Shown: positions 16,999 to 26,304, counted from the stretch's first letter. The stretch is 64,000 nt of DNA from Actinospineispora acaciae DSM 45401 (GCF_000620785.1 NZ_JIAI01000002.1:124001-188000); one strand, 5' to 3'. The notes: generated from the letters alone by a model not told the origin. A program made the numbers and translations.

Positions 16999-17292
16999 CT
17001 ACGACAGGCCCAGGGCGGCGGCGATCTCGGGGTAGCCGGCGCCGGCCTGGCCGGCGTAGAAGGCGTCGGCGTCGGCCCGGCTGTCGGCGCTGTTGCGGAC
17101 CCTGGCCAGCACGTACAGCCGCGCCAGGTGGGCCGCCGCCCGTTCGGTCTCCGGTAGTTGCGGGTCCGCCGGGCCGAACGGCGCCTGCTCGGTGCGCAGC
17201 CCGACCAGCCGCCGGGCCCACCGCCATGCCAGCTCGGCCACCTCGCGGTCCAGTTCGGCGAGCTCGGCCTCGGTGAACTCCCGGCAGTGCAT
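16999..17292 (-). CDS. Small unknown protein ending in a cut helix-turn-helix-like motif
   Basis: 97 residues from ATG 17292 (114 from the upstream ATG 17343, which adds a repetitive AGSTAGSTAG stretch made by a 12-base direct repeat). It is helical: FTEAELAELDREVAELAWRWARRLV, then AHLARLYVLARVRNSADSRADADAFYAG. It stops right after AGYPEIAAALGLS, which looks like the first helices of a helix-turn-helix; the sequence ends where a recognition helix would start. It may be a truncated DNA-binding protein or naturally this length. It lies upstream of the DUF6247 pair in the same direction. Confidence 0.55.
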   Translation of the reverse strand: MHCREFTEAELAELDREVAELAWRWARRLVGLRTEQAPFGPADPQLPETERAAAHLARLYVLARVRNSADSRADADAFYAGQAGAGYPEIAAALGLS

Positions 17293-17520
17293 GGACCCGC
17301 CATGGCCCCGGCCCGCCGTCGATCCAGCCGTCGATCCAGCCATCGCACCACTGTCGTCGCCCAGCGCCGGTCAGGCAAGGCCTGGGACGACACAGCTTCA
17401 TGAGCAACAAAATGACGAATTTGTGGCTCTGTCGTAACTGTGACGCGGATCGCTAGTTGTACCGGGCGAACCTCGTGGAGCCGGGCTCGACCGGCGCTTT
17501 TCTCGACGTGGAGGACGCGG
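17293..17520. promoter_or_regulatory. Divergent region before the mce operon
   Basis: 228 bases between the small leftward gene and the first mce permease. It contains a 12-base tandem repeat (CGTCGATCCAGC at 17317-17328 and 17329-17340), inside the alternative N-terminus of the leftward gene. An AT-richer stretch at 17400-17460, with TTTGTGG and GTAACTGTGAC, is the best candidate for the mce promoter. No regulator gene is adjacent. GGAGG at about 17508 serves the permease start. Confidence 0.4.
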
Positions 17521-18348
17521 GTGGACATCTTGGCGCGCTCCGGTCGGACCCGTGTGGGTGGGGTCTGGGTCACAGTGTCACGCCGGGTGCACGAGTCGTT
17601 CGTGACCGCCGGCCGGATGCTGGTCATGTCTCTGGACGCGGTGCGGTACCTGGTGACTGGGCGGTTCCCGTGGAAGGAGTTCGTCTCCCAGGCGTGGTTC
17701 GTGGTCTCCGTCGCGGTGGTTCCCACGCTCCTGGTCGCCGTGCCGTTCGGGGTGATCATCTCGATCCAGATCGGCAGCCTGGCCCAGCAGGTGGGCGCCA
17801 CCTCGTTCGTGGGGGCGGCCAACGGGCTCGGGGTGATCAGGCAGGGCGCGCCGATCGTGGTCGCGCTGCTGCTGGCCGGCGCGGTCGGCTCGGCGATCTG
17901 CAGCGACCTCGGCGCGCGCACCATCCGCGAGGAGATCGACGCGCTGGAGACGATGGGCATCTCGCCGGTGCAGCGGCTGGTGGTGCCCCGGGTGCTGGCC
18001 ACGACCCTGATCGGGATGCTGCTCTGCGGGGTGGTGGCGTTCGCCGGGGTGCTCACCGGGTTCCTGTTCAACGTGCTCGCCCAGGGCGGTACCCCTGGCA
18101 GCTACGTGTCCTCGTTCGCGGCGTTCGCGCAGCCGGCCGACCTGGTGCTGGCGGAGGTCAAGTCGGCGGTGTTCGGCGTGCTGGTGGCGCTGGTGGCCTG
18201 CTACAAGGGGCTGACGGCGAAGGGCGGGCCGAAGGGCGTCGCGGACGCGGTGAACGCCTCGGTGGTGCTGTCGGTGGTGCTGCTGTTCGCGGTGAACGTG
18301 GTGATCACCGAGATCTACGCGACGGTCGTCCCGCAGCGGCTCGGCTGA
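17521..18348 (+). CDS. yrbEA: MlaE/YrbE-family permease, first of the mce operon
   Basis: 275 residues. Inner-membrane component of a Mce lipid importer. Typical family features: WFVVSVAVVPTLLVAVPFGVI, then VGAANGLGVIRQGAPIV, the conserved cytoplasmic ARTIREEIDALETMGISP, and a last helix VVLLFAVNVVITEIYA. The GTG at 17521 has a GGAGG site 9 bases upstream and gives a normal length; a longer frame back to 17440 is unlikely. Ten bases separate it from the second permease. Confidence 0.94.
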   Translation: MDILARSGRTRVGGVWVTVSRRVHESFVTAGRMLVMSLDAVRYLVTGRFPWKEFVSQAWFVVSVAVVPTLLVAVPFGVIISIQIGSLAQQVGATSFVGAANGLGVIRQGAPIVVALLLAGAVGSAICSDLGARTIREEIDALETMGISPVQRLVVPRVLATTLIGMLLCGVVAFAGVLTGFLFNVLAQGGTPGSYVSSFAAFAQPADLVLAEVKSAVFGVLVALVACYKGLTAKGGPKGVADAVNASVVLSVVLLFAVNVVITEIYATVVPQRLG

Positions 18349-18357
18349 GGAGCGGAC

Positions 18358-19209
18358 ATGACTCAGGCGTACTCCCGACCCGTCCGGGTGGCCACGGCGG
18401 CGGCCCGGCGGCCGTACCTCGCGCTGGCCGGGCTCGGGCATCAGGCGACGTTCGTGGCCAGGGCGCTGGGGGCGATCCCGCTGACCCTGCGCTACTACCC
18501 CGGCGAGGTGCTGCGGCTGCTCGGGGACATCTGCTGGGGCAGCGGGGCGATCGTGGTGGGCGGCGGCACGATCGGGGTGATGGTGCTGCTGGCGCTGTTC
18601 ACCGGCGCCTCGGTGGGCATCGAGGGGTTCAACGCGCTGGACATCCTCGGGCTCGCGCCGCTGACCGGGTTCGTCTCCGCGTACGGCAACACCCGCGAGA
18701 TCGCGCCGCTGGTGGCGGCGGTGGCGTTCGCCTCCCAGGGCGGCTGCCGCTACACAGCGCAGCTGGGCTCGATGCGCATCTCCGAGGAGGTCGACGCGCT
18801 GGAGTCGATGGCCATCCGCCCGCTGCCGTACCTGGTCACCACCAGGGTGATCGCCGCGTTCCTGGCCATGATCCCGCTGTACCTGATCGGCATGGGCGGC
18901 AACTACCTGGCGACCCAGCTGGTGCTCGGGCTGGGGTACGGGCAGTCGTCGGGCACGTACCTGCACTACTTCCACGAGTTCCTGGTGCCGGTGGACATCT
19001 TCTACTCGGTGTTGAAGGCGGTGGTGTTCGTGGTCATCGCGACGTTGATCCACTGCTACTTCGGCTACTACGCCTCGGGCGGGCCGCAGGGCGTCGGCCA
19101 GGCCTCGGGAAGGGCGATCCGCAACAGCATCATCGCCATCGTCGTCACCGACATGCTGATCACCATGGCGCTGTGGGGGTTCGACCCCGGCGTGCGGATC
19201 TCGGGGTGA
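18358..19209 (+). CDS. yrbEB: MlaE/YrbE-family permease, second of the mce operon
   Basis: 283 residues. Second half of the permease dimer that carries lipid through the inner membrane. It has the same core motif as the first permease (YTAQLGSMRISEEVDALESMAIRP), with a longer N-terminal amphipathic region (LTLRYYPGEVLRLLGDICWGSG) typical of YrbEB. ATG 18358 has a GAGGAG site. The next gene (mceA) begins six bases after the stop. Confidence 0.94.
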   Translation: MTQAYSRPVRVATAAARRPYLALAGLGHQATFVARALGAIPLTLRYYPGEVLRLLGDICWGSGAIVVGGGTIGVMVLLALFTGASVGIEGFNALDILGLAPLTGFVSAYGNTREIAPLVAAVAFASQGGCRYTAQLGSMRISEEVDALESMAIRPLPYLVTTRVIAAFLAMIPLYLIGMGGNYLATQLVLGLGYGQSSGTYLHYFHEFLVPVDIFYSVLKAVVFVVIATLIHCYFGYYASGGPQGVGQASGRAIRNSIIAIVVTDMLITMALWGFDPGVRISG

Positions 19210-19215
19210 CGGGCG

Positions 19216-20430
19216 ATGCCTTACGTCGTCGATGTCACCGGTCGCGGGCCGTCCACCGGCGCGCTGGCCCGGCGCGGGCTGGTCGCGTTCGGAGTGCTCG
19301 CGGTGGTGGTCGTGTTGCTGTTGATGCAGTACAGGGGGGTGTTCCGGGGAAGCTTCCCGGCCACCGCGCTGGTCGCCGACGTCGGGGACGGGGTGCGGGC
19401 GGGCGCGGACGTCAAGCTGCGCGGGGTGCTGGTCGGCATCGTCGGGGACGTCCGGGTGCGGCCCTCGGCCCGGCGGGGGTTGCCGAGCCATGAACTGGAG
19501 TTGGAGCTGCGGCCGGAGCTGGCGGCGGGCATCCCGGCCGGGGTGACGGCCAGGGTGGTGCCCACGAACATCTTCGGCGCGCCGTCCGTGGAGCTGCTCG
19601 ACCCGCGAGCCCCCGGGAACGCACCGCTCGCGCGCGGCGCCGTCATCCTCGGCGACGAGTCCGAGCAGACCGTCCAGTTGCAGACCGTGCTGAACCGGCT
19701 GGACAAGGTGCTGCGCGCGGTGCACCCGGCCCAGCTGAACGCCGCGCTGACGAACATCGCCGACGCGCTGCGCGGGCGGGGCCAGCGGATCGGCTCGATC
19801 ATCGACCGGCTGGACCCCTACCTGACCACCCTGAACGGGCACACCGACGACTTCACCGCCGACGTGCGGCTGCTCGGCACCGGGCTGCAGGGCCTGGCCG
19901 ACGCCGCGCCCGCGCTGCTGGACACGGTGGACAACGCGGTGGTCACCACCCGGACGATCGTGGAGAAACGCGACCGGCTGGCCGCGACGCTGGCCGGGGT
20001 CGAGACCACCGCCGACGGCGTGAACGGGATCCTGTCCGACAACTCCGACCGGATCATCCGGGTGGTCCGCGACGGCGCCGGCATCGCGGGCACGCTGGCC
20101 CCGCAGCGCGCGGTCATCCCGCGCTCGCTGGCCAGCCTCGGGCAGGGCGCCACCGCGCTGTCCGCCGGGCTGAACCGGCAGGCCGGCGGGGCGCTCTCGC
20201 TGGAGTTCAGCCTGACCCCGTTCGCCCCGTACACCGCCGCCGACTGCCCGCGCTACCCCGGGCTGAACGGCCCCAACTGCAAGGGAGCCGGTGGCACCGT
20301 CGGTCCCGTGGGCGGACCGGAGGAGGCCCGCACCATCGGCGCGATGCTTGGTGACAGGCCGGTCGGCGCGGCCGGCGTGCTCCTGCTCGGACCGATCGCG
20401 CGCGGCACGACGGTGGTGACGCCGTCATGA
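19216..20430 (+). CDS. mceA: MCE family protein MceA
   Basis: 404 residues. Periplasmic-side lipid-binding subunit anchored by one N-terminal helix (residues ~22-37, LVAFGVLAVVVVLLLM). The MCE domain follows (FPATALVADVGDGVRAGADVKLRGVLVG, then VVPTNIFGAPSVEL). The rest is a long helical region that would form the tunnel needle with the other five Mce proteins. A Cys pair near the C-terminus (DCPRYPGLNGPNCKG) is conserved in MceA. The stop overlaps the mceB start (ATGA). Confidence 0.93.
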   Translation: MPYVVDVTGRGPSTGALARRGLVAFGVLAVVVVLLLMQYRGVFRGSFPATALVADVGDGVRAGADVKLRGVLVGIVGDVRVRPSARRGLPSHELELELRPELAAGIPAGVTARVVPTNIFGAPSVELLDPRAPGNAPLARGAVILGDESEQTVQLQTVLNRLDKVLRAVHPAQLNAALTNIADALRGRGQRIGSIIDRLDPYLTTLNGHTDDFTADVRLLGTGLQGLADAAPALLDTVDNAVVTTRTIVEKRDRLAATLAGVETTADGVNGILSDNSDRIIRVVRDGAGIAGTLAPQRAVIPRSLASLGQGATALSAGLNRQAGGALSLEFSLTPFAPYTAADCPRYPGLNGPNCKGAGGTVGPVGGPEEARTIGAMLGDRPVGAAGVLLLGPIARGTTVVTPS

Positions 20431-21440
20431 GCGTGCGGGCCGAACTGGTCAAGCTCGTCGTGTTCGGGACGGCCGCGCTGGCCGTGCTGGTGCTGCTCTG
20501 GGGCACGCTGGTGAACGCCACCGGCGGCGAGACCCGAACCTACACCGCGGAGTTCACCGACGTCTCCGGCCTGAAGCCGGGCGACAACGTGCGGGTCGCC
20601 GGCGTCAGGGTGGGCCGGGTGGACGACATGGAGCTGGTCGGCACCCGCGCCTTCGTCACCCTGTCGGTGCGCGCCGAGCAGCCGGTGTTCGAGAACACCC
20701 GGGTGGTCATCCGCTACCAGAACCTGGTCGGCCAGCGGTTCGTGGCGCTGGTCCCCGGCGAGGGCCGGGCCCGCCCGCTGGTCGACGGCGCGCGCATCCC
20801 GGCCAGCCGCACCGAGCCGTCGTTCGACCTGTCCGCGCTGCTGGGCGGCTTCGAGCCGCTGTTCACCGTGCTCTCGCCGGCGGACGTGAACCGGCTCTCG
20901 GAGAACATCGTGCAGGTGCTGCAGGGCTCCGGCCCCCGGATCGGCCCGCTGCTGGAGCAGACCGCCCAGCTGACCAACAACATCGCGGACCGCGACAAGA
21001 TCATCGGCGAGGTGGTGGAGAACCTGAACGCGGTGCTCGACCAGCTCGCCACCAAGGACCCCGAGCTGGGGGAGCTGCTGGTGCAGGCCAGGCGGCTGGT
21101 GGACGGGCTGAACCGGGACAGCGGCCAGATCTTCGGCTCGCTGGGGCGGCTGCGCGCGTTCGCCGGCGGCGCGAACGACCTGGTCGGCGACGTCCGGCCG
21201 GATTTGCGGCGGGACATCGCGAAGGCCACCGAGGCGTCGAAGGTGTTCCTCGGTGAGAAGCGGGCGCTCGGGGACACCCTCGGCGGCTTCCCCGGGTTCC
21301 TCGGCGGGCTGGCCAGGGTCACGCAGTACGGCTCCTGGCTCAACCTGTACGCCTGCAACGTCACGATCTCGCCCGCTCCCGGGCTGCCACCGGTCCCGGT
21401 CGGGCTTCCCGGTGATCCGCACAGCGAGGTGTGTCGGTAA
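20427..21440 (+). CDS. mceB: MCE family protein MceB
   Basis: 337 residues. One N-terminal helix (LVKLVVFGTAALAVLVLLWG), then the MCE domain (TYTAEFTDVSGLKPGDNVRVAGVRVG) and a helical C-terminal half with repeated QLTNNIADRDKIIGEV-type segments. It ends in a Cys-containing tail (NVTISPAPG then SEVCR). Coupled on both sides: ATGA with mceA, TAATG with mceC. Confidence 0.93.
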   Translation: MSVRAELVKLVVFGTAALAVLVLLWGTLVNATGGETRTYTAEFTDVSGLKPGDNVRVAGVRVGRVDDMELVGTRAFVTLSVRAEQPVFENTRVVIRYQNLVGQRFVALVPGEGRARPLVDGARIPASRTEPSFDLSALLGGFEPLFTVLSPADVNRLSENIVQVLQGSGPRIGPLLEQTAQLTNNIADRDKIIGEVVENLNAVLDQLATKDPELGELLVQARRLVDGLNRDSGQIFGSLGRLRAFAGGANDLVGDVRPDLRRDIAKATEASKVFLGEKRALGDTLGGFPGFLGGLARVTQYGSWLNLYACNVTISPAPGLPPVPVGLPGDPHSEVCR

Positions 21441-22423
21441 TGCGGGCTTTAAAGGAGCGGAACCCGTTCTGGGTAGGGGTGATTGCGACGGCGGTCACCG
21501 TGGTAGCGGTGGTGCTGGCGGTGAGCGTGGGCACCCTGGGACTGGGCAAGGCCCGCTACACGGCGGAGTTCGCGCACACCGGCGGGCTGCGGGTGGGCGA
21601 CGAGGTGCGGGTCGCCGGCATGGGCGTCGGCGAGGTGACCGGCACCGAGCTGGCCGGCGACCGCGTGCTGGTGTCGTTCCGGCTCGACCGAGGCGTATGG
21701 CTGGGCCGCGACACCGGCGCGACGATCAAGCTGGCCACCCTGCTCGGCGGGCGGTACGTGGAGCTGCGCCCGGCCGGCACCGCCGCGCTGCCCGACGAGA
21801 ACATCCCGCTGGCGCACACCTCCGTGCCCTACGACCTGCAGAAGGTGCTCCAGACCGGCACCCCGCTGCTGGAGGACCTGGACGCACCCAGGTTCCGGCA
21901 GGCACTGGACTCGGTGAGCGCGAACCTGCGCGGCAACGGTCAGAAGATCACCGCCGCGCTGGACGGGCTGACCCGGCTCTCCGACGTGGTCACCAAGCGG
22001 CGCGAGCAGCTCTCCCACCTGGTGGCCAGCACCGACCAGGTGACCGAGCTGCTGGACCGGCGCAGCACCCAGATCGTCTCGCTGATGGGCCAGTCCGACA
22101 CGCTGCTACGGGCGTTGCTGGCACGGCGCGAGCTGATCCGGGGACTGCTGGCCGACGCCGCCTCGCTCACCGACCAGCTGCGCGGGCTGCTCGCGGAGAA
22201 CGAGGGCCAGATCCGCCCGCTGCTGGACAACGCCGCCGAGCTCACCGACGTGCTGCGCCGCTACGACGACGACGTGGACCGGGCGCTGGAGCTGCTCGCC
22301 CCGGCCGGGCGCTACCTGAACAACAGCCTGGGCAACGGCCCGTACTGGGACGTCTACCTGCCGTACTCGATCGTGCCCGACAACATCATTTGCCGAACCG
22401 GCCAGGTCCCGGGGTGTCGCTGA
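21440..22423 (+). CDS. mceC: MCE family protein MceC
   Basis: 327 residues from ATG 21440, which overlaps the mceB stop (TAATG); a GTG nine bases earlier is possible. The N-terminal helix is VGVIATAVTVVAVVLAVSVG, then the MCE domain (YTAEFAHTGGLRVGDEVRVAGMGVG, ATIKLATLLGGRYVEL). The long helical needle segment includes ASLTDQLRGLLAENEGQIRPLLDNAAELTDV as a family pattern. The C-terminus has a conserved Cys pair (NIICRTGQVPGCR). Confidence 0.93.
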   Translation: MRALKERNPFWVGVIATAVTVVAVVLAVSVGTLGLGKARYTAEFAHTGGLRVGDEVRVAGMGVGEVTGTELAGDRVLVSFRLDRGVWLGRDTGATIKLATLLGGRYVELRPAGTAALPDENIPLAHTSVPYDLQKVLQTGTPLLEDLDAPRFRQALDSVSANLRGNGQKITAALDGLTRLSDVVTKRREQLSHLVASTDQVTELLDRRSTQIVSLMGQSDTLLRALLARRELIRGLLADAASLTDQLRGLLAENEGQIRPLLDNAAELTDVLRRYDDDVDRALELLAPAGRYLNNSLGNGPYWDVYLPYSIVPDNIICRTGQVPGCR

Positions 22424-23487
22424 TGAGACTGCTCGTTTTGCTGACGGCGTTGCTCGCGCTCGTAGCCACGGCGGGCTGCGGGGTGTTCACCCCCGCGCCG
22501 ATGGTGGTCACCGCCCAGTTCCGGGACTCCGTCGGGCTCTACGAGGGCAACGACGTGACCATCCTCGGGATCAAGGTCGGCACCGTGACCAGGATCCGGC
22601 CCAGCGGCACCCACGTGACCGCCGAGCTGGCCATCGACCCGGGCACGAAGATCCCCGCCGACGCCGGTGCGGTGACCATGTCCCCGTCCGTGGTCACCGA
22701 CCGCCGGGTGGAGCTGACCCCCGCCTACCGGGGCGGCCCGATGATGCGCGACGGCGACCTGATCCCGCTGGACCGCACCCGCACCCCGGTGGAGATCGAC
22801 AGGGTGTTCGCCGCCGCCGACCGCCTCGCGACCCAGTTGTCCGCCGCCGAGTCAGGCCGCCCCGCGCTGGGCGGCGCCGTAGACACCGCCGCCGAGACGT
22901 TCAAGGGCAACGGCGACAAGCTGCGGGCGGCGCTGCGCGGCATAGCCGACACCGTGAGCGTCGGCGCCGACTACCGCGACCAGCTGGTCGAGCTGATCCG
23001 CAACGTGGACCACCTGACGAAGACCGCCGCCGAGAACGACGCCACCATCCGCTCCTTCTCCACCCACCTCACCGAGGCCACCGCGCTGCTCGACGGGCAG
23101 GGACCCAACCTGGTGCGGGTGCTGGACAACACCGTCGAGCTGCTGGACCGAGCGGACAAGGTCATCTCGGAGAACCGGGGACCGGCCCGGCACACCATCG
23201 ACAACCTGCGCGTCACCGCGCACACCATGGCCGGCCGGACCCGCGAGCTGGCCGAGTCGGCGGACGTGCTGCCCACCACGTTCCACAACCTGGTCGGGAT
23301 CATCGACCCCCAGCGCGGGCGGGCCAGGGTGCACGCCGGGCTGGACCAGATCCTGCTGGACCACCAGCTGCTGCAGCTGGCCTGTCAGCGGGTCACGGTG
23401 CCGGCGGTGTGCACGGGCATCGGCGGAGGCGGCGGCAGCCCGGTCACGAACAGCCTCAGCCAGCTGCTGCTCGGCGGTGCCCGGTGA
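22423..23487 (+). CDS. mceD: MCE family protein MceD, with a lipoprotein-like N-terminus
   Basis: 354 residues. Fourth Mce subunit by position. The MCE domain is at about residues 30-105 (FRDSVGLYEGNDVTILGIKVG; GAVTMSPSVVTDRRVEL). Unusually, the N-terminus MRLLVLLTALLALVATAGC looks like a lipoprotein signal: hydrophobic core, then A-G-C with Thr at -3, which is allowed but weak. In mycobacteria the lipoprotein is normally MceE. The start overlaps the mceC stop (TGATGA), and the stop overlaps the mceE GTG. Confidence 0.92.
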   Translation: MRLLVLLTALLALVATAGCGVFTPAPMVVTAQFRDSVGLYEGNDVTILGIKVGTVTRIRPSGTHVTAELAIDPGTKIPADAGAVTMSPSVVTDRRVELTPAYRGGPMMRDGDLIPLDRTRTPVEIDRVFAAADRLATQLSAAESGRPALGGAVDTAAETFKGNGDKLRAALRGIADTVSVGADYRDQLVELIRNVDHLTKTAAENDATIRSFSTHLTEATALLDGQGPNLVRVLDNTVELLDRADKVISENRGPARHTIDNLRVTAHTMAGRTRELAESADVLPTTFHNLVGIIDPQRGRARVHAGLDQILLDHQLLQLACQRVTVPAVCTGIGGGGGSPVTNSLSQLLLGGAR

Positions 23488-24584
23488 TCCGCCCGATGAT
23501 CCGCCTGGTGTGCGCGCTGGTGACGGCCGGCGCGGTTGCCGGCACAGCGCTGGCCGGCTGTTCGGTGGCGGCCACCGACCTGCCGCTGCCCGGCGGCGCC
23601 GTCGAGGGCGAGACGTACCGGCTGACCGCCGTGTTCGCCGACGCCCTGAACCTGCCGGACGGCGCGCACGTCAAGCTGAACGGGGACGACATCGGCCGGG
23701 TGCGGCGGATCGAGGCCGTCGACTACACCGCCCGCGTCGGCATGGACGTCCGCACAGACGTCCCACTGCCGAAGGGGACCACCGCCGAGCTGCGCCAGGC
23801 CACACCGCTGGGCGAGGTGTTCGTCGCACTGCACCCGCCGGCCGCGCCCGGTCCTGGCCGCCCGCTACGGGACGGCGACGTGATCGGCCTGCCGGACACG
23901 GCGGCCGCCGCCAGCGTGGAGGACCTGCTGGCCTCGCTGTCCTCGGTGGTCAACGGCGGCGGGCTGGTCCAACTGCAGACGATCGTGCACGAGCTGAACG
24001 ACGCCCTGGACGGCCGGGCGGCCACCACCGGGCACCTGCTCGGGCAGGGCCACGACACGCTGGCCACCCTGAACGCCCGCACCCAGGACATCGACCGGGT
24101 GCTGGAGTCCACCCGGCGGCTGACCGCGACGCTGCGCGCCCGCTCGGACACCGTGGACGCCGCGTTCGCCGACCTCACCCCCGGCATCGCCACGCTGGCC
24201 GACCAGACCGACGCGTTCACCCGCGCGCTGGGCTCGGCCGGCCGGCTGGCCGACACCGGCGACCGGCTGATCGACGCCGGCGGTCGCGACCTGCGCGCCC
24301 TGATCCGCGACCTCGGCCCCGTCCTCGACGGGTTCGCCCAGACCAAGCCCTACCTGGGCCCCTCGCTGCGCAGCGTGATCTCCTTCGGCAAGATCGTGGA
24401 ACGGATCACCAAGGGCGAGTCCGGCGCGATGAACGCCGAGGTCACCCTCCTGCCGTTGATCTCGCTGCCCCGCCCGGGAGACAACCTGCCCGGCCCGGAC
24501 GACCTCGTCGACGGCGGCCGCTCGCTGTCCCAACACCTGGAGCACCAGCTCCGCACCCTGGGCGGCTCGGGCGGTGGCCGATGA
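23484..24584 (+). CDS. mceE: MCE family lipoprotein MceE (LprK-like)
   Basis: 366 residues. The signal peptide ends in a clear lipobox ALAGC, with the acylated Cys at about residue 27, as in LprK/MceE. The MCE domain follows (YRLTAVFADALNLPDGAHVKLNGDDIG; TTAELRQATPLGEVFVAL), then a helical domain and a Pro-rich tail. GTG 23484 overlaps the previous stop (GTGA); the in-frame ATG at 23496 is an alternative. Stop overlaps mceF start (ATGA). Confidence 0.93.
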   Translation: MIRPMIRLVCALVTAGAVAGTALAGCSVAATDLPLPGGAVEGETYRLTAVFADALNLPDGAHVKLNGDDIGRVRRIEAVDYTARVGMDVRTDVPLPKGTTAELRQATPLGEVFVALHPPAAPGPGRPLRDGDVIGLPDTAAAASVEDLLASLSSVVNGGGLVQLQTIVHELNDALDGRAATTGHLLGQGHDTLATLNARTQDIDRVLESTRRLTATLRARSDTVDAAFADLTPGIATLADQTDAFTRALGSAGRLADTGDRLIDAGGRDLRALIRDLGPVLDGFAQTKPYLGPSLRSVISFGKIVERITKGESGAMNAEVTLLPLISLPRPGDNLPGPDDLVDGGRSLSQHLEHQLRTLGGSGGGR

Positions 24585-25732
24585 GAGCCCGAGGACTGGC
24601 CACGATCCTTGCGGTGCTCGCCATGCTCGCGATCGGCCTAACCTACCTGCTGGTCGCCGTGGTGCAGATCGACCCGTTCCGCGCCCCGATGCGGATCACC
24701 GTCAACCTGGCCCGCTCCGGTGGCCTGCTGGACCACTCCGGCGTCACCTACCGCGGCTACCCGGTCGGGCGGGTGAACGCCATCGAGCTGCGCCCCGGCG
24801 GGGTGCGGGTGGTGGTGGCCGTCGACCCGGACACCCGCATCCCGGCCGACACCGACGTCGCGGTGGCCAACCTGTCCGCGGCCGGCGAGCAGTACCTGGA
24901 CTTCCGCCCCCGCACCGAGCGCGGCCCGTTCCTGGCCGACGGCGCCGTGATCGACCAGCGCGACACCCGGCTGCCCACGCCGTTCACCGACACCGTCAAC
25001 CATCTCGCCACCCTCGCCGGCCAGATCGACCCGGCCAAGGTGGCGGTCGTGGTGGACGAGATGTCCAAGGCCTTCAACGGCTCGGCCCCGGACATCGCGA
25101 GGGCGCTGGACGGCGGCGACTTCCTGCTCGCCGGCCTGGAGGAGGTGCTGCCGGAGACCGTCAGCACGCTGCGCAACGGCCGGATCGTGCTGGGCACCGT
25201 CAACGACCTGCGTCCCGAGCTGCGCGAGTTCGCCGACTCCGGCCGGAGCCTGACCGGGCGGCTGCGCGACGCCGACCCCACCATCCGCACCCTGCTGGAC
25301 GACACGCCCGAGCACCTGAAGCTGATCGACGACGTGGTCCGCGAGGACGGCCCGTCGGTGGCCGCCCTGCTCGGCGACCTGGGCACGGTGACGCACGTGG
25401 TGGCCACCCGGCTGCCGGCGATCTCCCAGTTCCTTCCCGAGCTGGCCAGGGTCGGCCCGGCCGCCGCGCTGATCGTCAAGGACGGCAAGGCGCAGGTGCT
25501 CGCCGACCTCTACCCCCGCCCGAGCTGCGACTACGGCACCCCGCGCCGGTCGCCGACCATCGACGGCAGCCCACCGCCGCGGATCTACAAGTACTGCACT
25601 CAAGAAGGCCCCCGCCTGCAGCAGCGCGGCTCGGCGAACGTGCCCCGCCCGCGCGGCGACGACACCGCCGGGCCACCGCCGGGAGCCGACCCGAACGAAC
25701 GCGCCCGAGGCCCCCGGCACTACGGCGGCTGA
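24581..25732 (+). CDS. mceF: MCE family protein MceF
   Basis: 383 residues. N-terminal helix LATILAVLAMLAIGLTYLLVAV, MCE domain (ITVNLARSGGLLDHSGVTYRG; DVAVANLSAAGEQYLDF), helical needle region, then the MceF-specific Cys-containing tail (PSCDYGTPRRSP; IYKYCTQEGPRLQQRGS) and a disordered Pro/Arg-rich end. Last of the six Mce subunits. Twenty-three bases separate it from the Mce-associated gene. Confidence 0.93.
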   Translation: MRARGLATILAVLAMLAIGLTYLLVAVVQIDPFRAPMRITVNLARSGGLLDHSGVTYRGYPVGRVNAIELRPGGVRVVVAVDPDTRIPADTDVAVANLSAAGEQYLDFRPRTERGPFLADGAVIDQRDTRLPTPFTDTVNHLATLAGQIDPAKVAVVVDEMSKAFNGSAPDIARALDGGDFLLAGLEEVLPETVSTLRNGRIVLGTVNDLRPELREFADSGRSLTGRLRDADPTIRTLLDDTPEHLKLIDDVVREDGPSVAALLGDLGTVTHVVATRLPAISQFLPELARVGPAAALIVKDGKAQVLADLYPRPSCDYGTPRRSPTIDGSPPPRIYKYCTQEGPRLQQRGSANVPRPRGDDTAGPPPGADPNERARGPRHYGG

Positions 25733-25755
25733 CGCACCCGACCAGGAGGCGAGAG

Positions 25756-26304
25756 ATGACCACCACAGAAACGGTCGAGACACCGGACCAGACCGAGACA
25801 CCGAGCCGCCGACGCCGTTTCCCACTCGAGCTGTCGATGCCGGTCACGATCGCGCTCGCCGCCGTCCTGGCGCTCGCGCTGGCGGCCGCCGCGACCTGCG
25901 GCCTGCTGCTGTCCAACCACCTGGCCACCGAGCGCGCCGGCACCCAGGCGCTGGCCACCGCCAAGGCCTACGCCGTGACGGTCACCAGCTACGACTACGA
26001 GAACATCGACCGCAACTTCGCCGACGTGCTGGACGGTGCCACCGGCGAGTTCAAGGACCAGTACGGCGGCGCCAGCAAGCTCCTCCGGCAGCTGATCACC
26101 GACGCGAAGGCCAAGGCCACCGGCACCGTGCTGGAGGCCGCCGTCTCCTCGGCCTCCCCCGACCAGGTGGCGGTGCTGGTCTTCGTCGACCAGTCGATCA
26201 CGAACGCGGTCTCGCCGCAGCCTAGGGTGGACCGCAACCGGGTGCTGATGACCCTGACCCGGCACGACGGCCGCTGGCTGGTGGAGAAGCTGGAGCTCAT
26301 GTGA
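25756..26304 (+). CDS. Mce-associated membrane protein
   Basis: 182 residues. Short cytoplasmic tail with a basic cluster (SRRRRF), one helix at about 29-52, and an extracytoplasmic NTF2-like domain (YAVTVTSYDYENIDRNFADVLDGATGEF as family pattern; DGRWLVEKLELM at the end). Such proteins follow mce genes in most actinomycetes and stabilise the transporter. ATG 25756 has an AGGAGG site. Its stop overlaps the next start (GTGA). Confidence 0.92.
   Translation: MTTTETVETPDQTETPSRRRRFPLELSMPVTIALAAVLALALAAAATCGLLLSNHLATERAGTQALATAKAYAVTVTSYDYENIDRNFADVLDGATGEFKDQYGGASKLLRQLITDAKAKATGTVLEAAVSSASPDQVAVLVFVDQSITNAVSPQPRVDRNRVLMTLTRHDGRWLVEKLELM

Noticed and set aside
17317..17340. 12-base tandem repeat CGTCGATCCAGC, considered as an attachment site or repeat array
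   Set aside because: Only two copies, inside an alternative N-terminus; no integrase or tRNA nearby.
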